In this document: positions 8,107 through 12,933 of the stretch, piece after piece | Position numbering within the stretch: position 1 is the stretch's first letter | Layout of the letters: each line of letters begins with the position of its first letter | Translations under genes and position numbers: made by a program | Origin: DAOTTW01 sp034437615 | Lineage (GTDB): Bacteria; Chloroflexota; Anaerolineae; Aggregatilineales; Phototrophicaceae | DNA length: 12,933 nucleotides | Reading direction: 5' to 3' | Assembly (NCBI GenBank): GCA_034437615.1 | Contig: DAOTTW010000145.1 | Span: forward strand, 1-12,933 | Notes under the pieces: generated by a model | Seen by the model: only the letters and a program-made list of their open reading frames with translations | Told to the model about the DNA's origin: nothing | Database searches by the model: none

Positions 8107-9225
8107 TTAGACCTTCGTGCCGACCCAGATAACGCCATCGCGGATTTCGACCTGGTACGTTTCGACGGGCTTATTGACCACACCATCAAGCGCCTGCCCG
8201 GTTTTTAGGTCGAACTTGCCATAGTGCCAGGGGCAAACCACGCTACATTCTGCCGGGTCGATTTCGCCTTCGTTCAGCGGGCCACGTGCATGAGAGCAGC
8301 GGTTGTTGATGGCGTACAGGGTGCCGTCCACGTTGAACAGGCCGACCATGCGCCCATCCAGATAGACGGTGCGCGTTTCGCCGGGGCCAAGCTCGTCCAA
8401 TGGGCAAACGTCAATCCAGTGTTCTTCCTGTTGCACTTCTTCCAGTGGCTTTGCGATGGTCGGGCCACCCAGCGCGTCGAGCGCTTCTTCCAGGCGCATG
8501 TTGATGCCGCTGTAGAGCGGCGTATCCTGCAAGGTGTAGCGGCTGGCCTCTGTCTCGCGCAGTTCTTGCACCAGATCGAGGAAATCGGAGGGTTCGTCTG
8601 TCTCGAAGGCCACAACGAACTCGTAATCGTCAATACCGAAGCTATACGTGGTATTCAGGCGCACCGATGGGTATTTACGCCCGACGGTAATATGCTCGTC
8701 AATCATACCCTGACGCGCTGGCAACGACATCTGATACCAGTCACGGGTTTTGATAAACGGGTAGACGAACAGGTATTTCGCTTCGGAGGGGTCGATCACG
8801 AGGCGTTCTTCGCTGTCGTCTTCGCCACCGTCGCGGATTTCATAGATCGAGCGCTTGGTTTGTGAGATGAACGAATTGACCATTTCCAGATAGGCACCCA
8901 TGCGCGTCTGCACGATGGCTGTTGCCATATCCTGAAACGCCTGCGGTGTCTCTGCGATCTGCCACAGCAACAACTCCGCATCGTAGCGCGTGCCCATCAA
9001 GCTGTATGGGCGTAGCAGCATTCGGCGGTTAAAGCCGCGAATGGTCTCGAACAGTTCGCGCTTCTGCTCGGCTTGTTTTTCTGGCGGCAGGCGTCGCCAC
9101 TGCGGGTCAATCTTATAGAATGCAAAGCGCACGTATTGCCTGCGTTTCAGGCGTTGAGCACGCTCTTGCGGGTCCGGCTTGGTTTTAGGGGGTCCAGATT
9201 GTGTCAGAAAAGACGGCTTTGCCAT
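8107..9225 (-). CDS. hemQ: Coproheme decarboxylase (HemQ/ChdC) fused to a C-terminal Rieske [2Fe-2S] domain
   Basis: HemQ oxidatively decarboxylates two propionates of coproheme III to yield heme b, the last step of the coproporphyrin-dependent route. The 372-residue product starts with about 30 polar, basic residues, then a chlorite-dismutase-fold domain (about 30-255). That domain has the catalytic Y155 and K159 in VYPFIKTRDWY, the proximal heme ligand H178 in MIDEHITVGRKYPSV, and NTTYSFGIDDYEFVVAFE (191-208). A linker leads to a Rieske ferredoxin-like domain (about 268-372) with C310-S-H312 and C331-P-W-H334, the complete Cys-X-His and Cys-X-X-His cluster set. Usual HemQ proteins are about 250 residues and end before this second domain. 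The reading frame is continuous with no internal stop. The ATG at 9225 has GAGAG upstream. It is the first gene of the heme operon. Confidence 0.93.
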   Translation of the reverse strand: MAKPSFLTQSGPPKTKPDPQERAQRLKRRQYVRFAFYKIDPQWRRLPPEKQAEQKRELFETIRGFNRRMLLRPYSLMGTRYDAELLLWQIAETPQAFQDMATAIVQTRMGAYLEMVNSFISQTKRSIYEIRDGGEDDSEERLVIDPSEAKYLFVYPFIKTRDWYQMSLPARQGMIDEHITVGRKYPSVRLNTTYSFGIDDYEFVVAFETDEPSDFLDLVQELRETEASRYTLQDTPLYSGINMRLEEALDALGGPTIAKPLEEVQQEEHWIDVCPLDELGPGETRTVYLDGRMVGLFNVDGTLYAINNRCSHARGPLNEGEIDPAECSVVCPWHYGKFDLKTGQALDGVVNKPVETYQVEIRDGVIWVGTKV

Positions 9226-9243
9226 GAAAATCTCTCAATATCG

Positions 9244-9257
9244 TGGTAAACCTACCA
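9244..9257. promoter_or_regulatory. Operator-like dyad TGGTA-N4-TACCA upstream of hemQ
   Basis: A perfect 5-base inverted repeat with a 4-base centre lies between the candidate -10 box and the hemQ Shine-Dalgarno sequence. Its placement would suit a repressor site, but the arms are short and no regulator is known from the sequence. Confidence 0.25.
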
Positions 9258-9268
9258 AAATCTACGCA

Positions 9269-9297
9269 AACATACATCAAAATTAGCCGGCACGCAA
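9269..9297 (-). promoter_or_regulatory. Candidate promoter of the heme operon
   Basis: On the minus strand a TTGCGT -35 box (9292-9297) is followed after 17 bases by a TATGTT -10 box (9269-9274). They match the sigma-70 consensus at three and four of six positions. It is the best-placed pair found upstream of hemQ and lies in an A/T-rich stretch of a gap of about 260 bases. The match is modest. Confidence 0.35.
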
Positions 9298-9438
9298 CGG
9301 TTGACTAAGTTTTGCCTAGATTTTGGGATATTGTTCACCTATTTTAAAAGATGAGAGATGTGTAAGCGAGACCGGATTCCAGCATCCCGGCAAACCATGC
9401 ATGATGCCAGTGATAGGTGGCTTGCTGCATCCGCTATG

Positions 9439-9482
9439 AAAAACGCACGACCACGCTATTGTGTGGTGCTACCCCGTCGTGT
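9439..9482 (-). terminator. Possible intrinsic terminator after the aminotransferase gene
   Basis: Just past the aminotransferase stop codon, the minus strand forms ACCAC/GTGGT, extended by CACG/CGTG across a roughly 10-base bulge, and runs directly into GTTTTT. The bulge makes the hairpin imperfect, so the call is tentative. A terminator here would separate this gene from the heme operon transcribed in the same direction. Confidence 0.3.
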
Positions 9483-9484
9483 GC

Positions 9485-10621
9485 CTATGCCAGTGGTAGC
9501 CGATCACGCAATACATTCAAACAGTCTGCTAGCCGCTGTGCTGCGGCGTGCAGGTCGTCACCATGACACATGGTAAACGACAGGCGCACGTAACGATCTG
9601 GCACCTCTTTGGCGAAAGCCGCATGACCGGGCATGAAATCCAGATCGCGAGTCTTGGCGATTTCGAGCAGCTTTTCGGCTTGCATCTGCTCTGGCAGCGT
9701 CAGCCACACGAAGAAGCCGCCATCGGGCCGCGACCACTGCACCCAATCCGGCAAATGCGCTTGCAAGGCTGCACACAGGTTATCGCGCCCTTCTTTGTAT
9801 AGCAGACGGGCGTTTTCTAGCTGTGTGTGGATGTGCCCACGCCGGATGAATTCACCGAGCAAACCCGCGTTGAGCGTGCTGACCGTAAAATCCTTGAAGG
9901 CCGAAAAGCGCTTGATCTGCTCTGGTGTGCTCCAGATGAAGCCCTGACGTATCGCAGGCATGATGATCTTCGAGAAGGTGCCGACTGTCACAATATGCTC
10001 GTCGGAGTCATCGTAATGGCTGCACAGCGGCGGCGCGGCCTCATCAAAGTGCAGCCATTGGTAGGTCGCATCCTCAATGACGGTAAAATCATACTGCTGC
10101 GCCAGCCTGACGAGTGCCTGACGGTGTGCGGGTTGGGTCGTCACACCCAGCGGATTGTGAAAGCTTGGGATCGTGTACAGCGCAGCCAGGCGTTCACCAT
10201 AGCGCTGCGCGAGCGCTTCCAGTGCTGCTAAATCCAGGCCATCGGGCGTCATGGGCACCGTTTCGATGGTCAGGTGCGCGGCGTGGAACAGACGCAACAC
10301 GAAGAAAAACGTGGGGTCTTCCACAACGAGCACATCACCCGGCTGGGCAACGGTGCGCGTGACGATGTTGATGGCTTCCAGCGCACCGCTTGCCATCAGC
10401 AGATGATCGGGGTGTGCGCTGTCGTGCGCGACCTGTGTGATGAAATCCGCCAGCGCTTCGCGCTCGGCGACAGGTCCGACCAAAGTACCGCTGTATTGCG
10501 TGCCGCGATCATTCAGTAATAACTCGCTGGTAATATCGCTCAAGATGCGATGGGGTACGAGGCGTTGTGTATCCGGGTAGCCGGTGCGTAGGTCGTAGGT
10601 TGCCATGATGTGTCTACTCAT
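9485..10621 (-). CDS. PLP-dependent aminotransferase, class I fold (LysN/MocR-type without GntR domain)
   Basis: This fold-type I aminotransferase has 378 residues from the chosen start. Motifs are SGALEAINIVTR in the cofactor phosphate-binding region, PSFHNPLGV containing the PLP-ring asparagine (N156), IEDATYQWL (D184, Y187), the Schiff-base lysine K218 in GTFSKIIMPAIRQGF, and the carboxylate-binding arginine R346 in RYVRLSFT. The pattern resembles 2-aminoadipate aminotransferase (LysN) and the catalytic half of MocR regulators. No DNA-binding domain is present, so it is an enzyme and not a regulator. The substrate cannot be read from the sequence. The start is uncertain: ATG at 10621 is used, ATG at 10606 (MATYDLRTGYPD) is about as likely, and an upstream TTG at 10639 is less so. 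None has a clear Shine-Dalgarno sequence. It precedes the heme operon on the same strand and is divergent from the STAS gene. Confidence 0.88.
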   Translation of the reverse strand: MSRHIMATYDLRTGYPDTQRLVPHRILSDITSELLLNDRGTQYSGTLVGPVAEREALADFITQVAHDSAHPDHLLMASGALEAINIVTRTVAQPGDVLVVEDPTFFFVLRLFHAAHLTIETVPMTPDGLDLAALEALAQRYGERLAALYTIPSFHNPLGVTTQPAHRQALVRLAQQYDFTVIEDATYQWLHFDEAAPPLCSHYDDSDEHIVTVGTFSKIIMPAIRQGFIWSTPEQIKRFSAFKDFTVSTLNAGLLGEFIRRGHIHTQLENARLLYKEGRDNLCAALQAHLPDWVQWSRPDGGFFVWLTLPEQMQAEKLLEIAKTRDLDFMPGHAAFAKEVPDRYVRLSFTMCHGDDLHAAAQRLADCLNVLRDRLPLA

Positions 10622-10732
10622 CCATTGAAAAAAGGCCAATCAATCTATACACCAAGCCTACACCGAAACGCCGCGAAATGCGAAAAGCGTCAATACATAA
10701 CTCATGATGAAACGCCGATAAAGCGCCCGACA

Positions 10733-10761
10733 TGGACAAAAAGCCTGTAGTAAGATAGAGT
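10733..10761 (+). promoter_or_regulatory. Candidate sigma-70-like promoter of the STAS gene
   Basis: TGGACA (five of six positions matching TTGACA) at 10733-10738 is followed after 17 bases by TAGAGT (four of six matching TATAAT) at 10756-10761. The spacing is ideal, and the pair lies 45 bases upstream of the STAS start codon in the divergent intergenic region. Confidence 0.5.
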
Positions 10762-10795
10762 AATTAGCGCTGTGTCAGTGCAGCATTTACACCTG

Positions 10796-10806
10796 TGGAG
10801 GGGACC
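10796..10806 (+). promoter_or_regulatory. Ribosome binding site that decides the STAS start
   Basis: GGAGG five bases before the ATG at 10807 is a near-ideal Shine-Dalgarno sequence. An upstream in-frame GTG at 10795 overlaps this motif, so translation from that GTG would lack its own binding site. This settles the start at 10807. Confidence 0.85.
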
Positions 10807-11157
10807 ATGCAAAACATGCAAGCCATGCCAGTTGAACGTTATTTTGAGAACGATGTGTGTGTTATCTCGTTGACTGGCCGTATGGATAGCCAGATGGTAG
10901 ACGAATACCGCGACGTGTTGTATGAGGTTATCCAACCAGATGGCCCCGTATTGGTCGATATGCGCAGCGTAACGTATCTGTCCAGCGCGGGCATTCGCTT
11001 GCTGCTGATGATGTATCGCAAAGTAGCCGAAAGCGGCGGTAGTATGGTGCTGGTCGGCATCTCGCCAAAATTGCAGGATGTGCTCTCGTTGACGGGTTTC
11101 TTGCAACATTTTGAGGTGCGCGAGACATACGACGACGCGATGCTCGCGCTAGGTTAA
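10807..11157 (+). CDS. STAS-domain anti-sigma factor antagonist (SpoIIAA/RsbV-like)
   Basis: This 116-residue, single-domain cytosolic protein covers a whole STAS domain. Features are VISLTGRMDSQMVDEYRDVL (19-38), the core strand PVLVDMRSVTYLSSAGIRLLLMM (47-69) with S60 at the position of the phosphorylated serine in SpoIIAA, and the C-terminal VLVGISPKLQDVLSLTGFLQHFEV (81-104). Such proteins bind and inhibit an anti-sigma-factor kinase when unphosphorylated and are released when the kinase phosphorylates the serine. No kinase, phosphatase or sigma factor gene lies in the window, so its partner is unknown. It is monocistronic in this window, with its own promoter and Shine-Dalgarno sequence, and it is divergent from the aminotransferase gene. 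Confidence 0.92.
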   Translation: MQNMQAMPVERYFENDVCVISLTGRMDSQMVDEYRDVLYEVIQPDGPVLVDMRSVTYLSSAGIRLLLMMYRKVAESGGSMVLVGISPKLQDVLSLTGFLQHFEVRETYDDAMLALG

Positions 11158-11281
11158 AGCGCAGTTACGGGTTTTCTCGTGGCGGACGCACCAGTGGCGA
11201 ATCCCTACAGACCTGTTGTGAATGATTGCGACCCTGTAGGGACAGGGCACTGACCTGTAACCACTCAGCCCTCACCCCAAA

Positions 11282-11325
11282 CCCCTCTCCCGAACGTGCC
11301 TTTGGCACTGGGAGAGGGGCTTTTA
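11282..11325 (+). terminator. Hairpin plus T-run, probable terminator of the STAS gene
   Basis: A 10-bp G/C-rich stem (11282-11291 with 11310-11319), topped by a second 5-bp stem, is followed by CTTTT. It lies 125 bases past the STAS stop codon and is part of a repeat element. The T-run is short, so termination is likely but not certain. Confidence 0.5.
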
Positions 11326-11382
11326 ACAGCGTACCTCCCCCTCTCCTAGCCGTGTAGCGGCGCTTGGGAGAGGGGGAATGAG

Positions 11383-11546
11383 TTTACAGGGGTAGGTATT
11401 TGGTTTTTCGTTGTTCCTGTGTGGCGGACGCAGCAAGCCGCGTCCCTACACAACCGCTGTGAACCGTAGGAACGCCATTCTTGGCGTCCGAGGCGGCGCA
11501 AGCCGCCATAAAATACGGTCAAACATCAAATACCTACCCCTGTGAA
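11383..11546. mobile_element. MITE-like element with 17-20 bp terminal inverted repeats
   Basis: The arm acaggggtaggtatttg at 11386-11402 is matched by its exact reverse complement at 11527-11543. Including three more bases on each side extends the arms to 20 bases with one mismatch. The direct repeat agggggaatgag lies at 11371-11382 on the left and 11546-11557 on the right, which is what a target duplication or an interrupted older repeat would leave. The interior has no open reading frame. It has palindromes GGACGC/GCGTCC, ACGCCA/TGGCGT and GGCGGC-GCAA-GCCGCC. A transposase acting from elsewhere would be needed. Confidence 0.6.
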
Positions 11547-11676
11547 GGGGGAATGAGGGGGTGAGGGCCAAGTTGCGGGCAAAACATGCCTGCCTGAGTA
11601 GTTACCGTCTGGCGACTGAGAATGGGACACGTACCTGAGTAGTCACCAACCATCATCTATCATCTTCAGGTATTAA

Positions 11677-11787
11677 GGCCATCCCAACAAAATAATTGAC
11701 ACGGTTTGCGGACACGGCAAGCCGTGTCCCTACGAACGACGCCCTGTAGGGACACCCTTCTGGGTGTCCGAGCGGCGTCAGCCGCAT
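11677..11787 (+). repeat. 111-bp intergenic repeat, copy 1
   Basis: This copy is identical to 12823-12933 except for one base (gaacgacg here, gaacgatg there), in the same orientation. It contains GGACACGGC/GCCGTGTCC, GGACACCC-TTCT-GGGTGTCC and GCGGC-GTCA-GCCGC hairpins, plus GTCCCTAC/GTAGGGAC arms that could pair instead of the flanking ones. It has no coding capacity. It lies downstream of coaX. Confidence 0.9.
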
Positions 11788-11819
11788 TGCCGATGTTGCA
11801 AGAATTTGACTTGTTTTTT

Positions 11820-11894
11820 TTAGCTGGAAAAGCCTAAGACAATGCGATAGCGCAGGCCCATGTAGTGTTGCAGCCGCTTATCTCGCTTAGCCAT
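11820..11894 (-). pseudogene. Possible truncated HicB-family antitoxin fragment
   Basis: Fifteen bases after the coaX stop codon, the minus strand encodes MAKRDKRLQHYMGLRYRIVL followed by GFSS and a stop, 24 residues in all; an earlier ATG at 11903 would add three. This resembles the usual opening of HicB-like antitoxins (a charged start, then LxYYxxLPYRIVL). The normal continuation (a Pro-Asp and glycine-rich strand, then the body of about 80-100 residues) is missing. The match ends near an A-run and then the 111-bp repeat, so the gene may have been truncated by rearrangement. The resemblance is recalled and short, so chance remains possible. Confidence 0.35.
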
Positions 11895-11909
11895 TGCGTA
11901 CATCCAGGG

Positions 11910-12728
11910 CTAACGCCGCGTGTGATTGCCGGATGCAACGTGCTGTGGTGCCAGCTTGTCTTTGTTCAGGTCGTAAATCACGCGCAAGCCATCCAGCGTG
12001 AGTTCTGGCGCGATGCGGTCAATCACAGCCGTGTTTTCGTCAAACGAATACGCTAAGCCGCCGGTGGCGATCACCTGCGTCTGCTCTGAAGCTAATTCGG
12101 CCTTGATGCGTGCAATCAGCCCTTCGACCAAGCCCAGATAGCCCAGGAAAATGCCTGATTGCATGGCGTGAATGGTGTTGCTGCCGATGGCCGACGGCGG
12201 CGGTGCCAGATCGACCTTGTGCAGACGGGCGGCGCGGCTCACGAGGGCATCATGCGCCAGCCCGACACCGGGCGCAATTGCCCCACCGATGTAGTTATTC
12301 TCTGCGGAAATAACATCAAAGTTGGTCGCTGTGCCAAAATCTACGACGATGGCTGGCCCACCGCCGTAGAGCGCGACGACGGCGGCGGCGTTCGCCAGAC
12401 GATCCGCCCCGGCTTGCTCTGGTTGGTCGATGTCGATTTTCATGCCGAGTTCAATCTCGCTGCTGATAACCAACGGGTCGATGTCGATGTAGCGCTGGCA
12501 CATCTCGCGGAAGGCCCGCGTCAGCGGCGGCACGACGCTGCCGATAATCACGCCACTGATGGCCCGATAGCCGATTTCGGCGTTGCTGAGGAAATTACGC
12601 ACGAGCACCGCGTATTCATCCGGCATTTTGTCCGTCACGGTGCGCACGCGCCAGGATAAGCGCCAGCTTTGCCCCTGCCACAAGCCTAGATGCACGTTGG
12701 TGTTGCCAATATCTATCGCTAATAACAT
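11910..12728 (-). CDS. coaX: Type III pantothenate kinase
   Basis: CoaX phosphorylates pantothenate to 4'-phosphopantothenate, the first step of coenzyme A synthesis, and belongs to the ASKHA fold. The 272-residue product starts LLAIDIGNTNVHLGLW, with the phosphate-binding D6. It has EQAGADRLANAAAV (104-117) with the catalytic D109, VVDFGTATNFDVI (128-140) with D130, GGAIAPGV (148-155) and VIATGGLA (219-226). The last 15-20 residues go slightly beyond the usual LTLDGLRVIY ending. The ATG at 12728 is chosen because family members start MLLAIDIGNTN. A GTG immediately before it (12731) would add one residue. AAGG lies eight bases before the ATG. Two near-identical 111-bp repeats flank the gene. 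Confidence 0.96.
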   Translation of the reverse strand: MLLAIDIGNTNVHLGLWQGQSWRLSWRVRTVTDKMPDEYAVLVRNFLSNAEIGYRAISGVIIGSVVPPLTRAFREMCQRYIDIDPLVISSEIELGMKIDIDQPEQAGADRLANAAAVVALYGGGPAIVVDFGTATNFDVISAENNYIGGAIAPGVGLAHDALVSRAARLHKVDLAPPPSAIGSNTIHAMQSGIFLGYLGLVEGLIARIKAELASEQTQVIATGGLAYSFDENTAVIDRIAPELTLDGLRVIYDLNKDKLAPQHVASGNHTRR

Positions 12729-12768
12729 CACAGCGCCCTTAACAAATTTATCTTATGGAAAAAGTAGT

Positions 12769-12824
12769 GGCGCAATGCATTGCGCCCAGGGCTTAGCGTG
12801 CTAAGCCCCTACGATCATGTAGGG
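12769..12824. repeat. Three consecutive palindromes upstream of coaX
   Basis: Back to back lie the 18-bp perfect palindrome ggcgcaatgcattgcgcc (12769-12786), the hairpin gggcttagc-gt-gctaagccc (12789-12808), and ccctac-gatcat-gtaggg (12807-12824), which touches the start of the 111-bp repeat. They share the CCCTAC/GTAGGG module with the other intergenic palindromes. They sit 40-95 bases upstream of coaX, where they could lie in or near its promoter. Confidence 0.8.
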
Positions 12825-12933
12825 CCATCCCAACAAAATAATTGACACGGTTTGCGGACACGGCAAGCCGTGTCCCTACGAACGATGCCCTGTAGGGACA
12901 CCCTTCTGGGTGTCCGAGCGGCGTCAGCCGCAT
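12823..12933 (+). repeat. 111-bp intergenic repeat, copy 2 (to window edge)
   Basis: This is the second copy of the repeat at 11677-11787, with one base different. The match starts at ggccatccc and reaches the last base of the window, so the true right end may lie further on. It lies upstream of coaX in the same orientation as copy 1. Confidence 0.9.

Larger units (their letters stand above)
11268..11568. repeat. C-rich composite hairpin repeat, interrupted by a second element
   Basis: The outer arms gccctcacccc (11268-11278) and ggggtgagggc (11558-11568) are perfect inverted repeats. Inside the left part are two long hairpins: CCCCTCTCCC/GGGAGAGGGG (11282-11319, with an inner GTGCC/GGCAC stem) and TCCCCCTCTCC/GGAGAGGGGGA (11336-11377). 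The right part from 11383 to 11546 is a separate inverted-repeat element that appears inserted into the first. Similar C-rich intergenic repeats occur in many Chloroflexota and other genomes; that is recalled family knowledge. Confidence 0.7.
11158..11909. other. Repeat-filled convergent intergenic region
   Basis: These 750 bases between the 3' ends of the STAS gene and coaX hold no complete gene. From left to right there is a decayed palindrome copy (about 11188-11255), a C-rich hairpin repeat split by a MITE-like element (11268-11568), a stretch with a 14-base direct repeat CCTGAGTAGTYACC at 11593 and 11634, a 111-bp repeat (11677-11787) and a possible antitoxin gene fragment (11820-11894). 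The remainder shows no recognisable signal. Confidence 0.8.

Noticed and set aside
7932..8189. Minus-strand frame of 85 codons over the hemQ 3' end
   Set aside because: It overlaps the conserved Rieske C terminus in another frame and then runs through the inverted-repeat element.
9301..9330. Plus-strand TTGACT as a promoter
   Set aside because: The best downstream hexamer matches the -10 consensus at only about three positions, and no plus-strand gene follows.
9358..9576. Plus-strand frame of 72 codons starting in the hemQ-aminotransferase gap
   Set aside because: It runs into the conserved 3' end of the aminotransferase gene on the opposite strand, and its composition is not protein-like.
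11694..11732. TTGACA in the 111-bp repeat as a promoter -35 box
   Set aside because: The bases 17 to 18 positions downstream fall within the G/C-rich hairpin and bear no resemblance to a -10 box.
11677..12933. Composite transposon carrying coaX
   Set aside because: The flanking 111-bp repeats have no transposase and no clear terminal inverted repeats, and coaX is a housekeeping gene with neighbour-like composition.

Overview
This window is bacterial chromosomal DNA. The gene content, the heme route and the dense palindromic intergenic repeats suggest a Chloroflexota bacterium, possibly Anaerolineae-like. That placement is inferred from the overall look of the sequence, not from a database match. 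The centre of the window is a minus-strand heme biosynthesis operon, followed to the right by an aminotransferase gene, a small STAS regulator gene, a repeat-filled intergenic region and a pantothenate kinase gene.

Heme operon (bases 1-9225, all minus strand). In transcription order the genes are hemQ, hemH, hemC, hemD, hemB, hemE, hemY and hemL. Together they cover every step from glutamate-1-semialdehyde to heme b by the coproporphyrin-dependent route. HemL makes 5-aminolevulinate, HemB porphobilinogen, HemC hydroxymethylbilane, HemD uroporphyrinogen III and HemE coproporphyrinogen III. HemY (CgoX type) oxidises this to coproporphyrin III, HemH (CpfC type) inserts iron, and HemQ (ChdC type) decarboxylates coproheme to heme b. 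Glutamyl-tRNA reductase (hemA) is not in the window, which begins exactly at the hemL stop codon. HemF and HemN are also absent, as expected for this route. From hemC to hemL the genes overlap by 4 to 26 bases, except at hemB/hemE. The non-overlapping junctions hemQ/hemH and hemB/hemE hold short tandem repeats just upstream of the next ribosome binding site. The hemQ/hemH gap also holds a small inverted-repeat element. The most unusual protein is HemQ, whose catalytic domain is fused to a C-terminal Rieske [2Fe-2S] domain. HemH has cysteines that could hold a second iron-sulfur cluster.

Bases 9226-11157. A gap of about 260 bases carries a candidate operon promoter and an operator-like dyad. 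Next come a minus-strand PLP aminotransferase of the LysN/MocR type without a GntR domain and, divergently, a plus-strand STAS anti-sigma-factor antagonist with a good promoter and Shine-Dalgarno sequence.

Bases 11158-12933. A 750-base convergent gap is filled with hairpins, a MITE-like element with 17-20 bp terminal inverted repeats nested in an older C-rich repeat, and a 111-bp repeat. A possible fragment of a HicB-like antitoxin gene lies just downstream of coaX (type III pantothenate kinase, minus strand). A second 111-bp copy, differing by one base, lies upstream of coaX and runs to the window edge.
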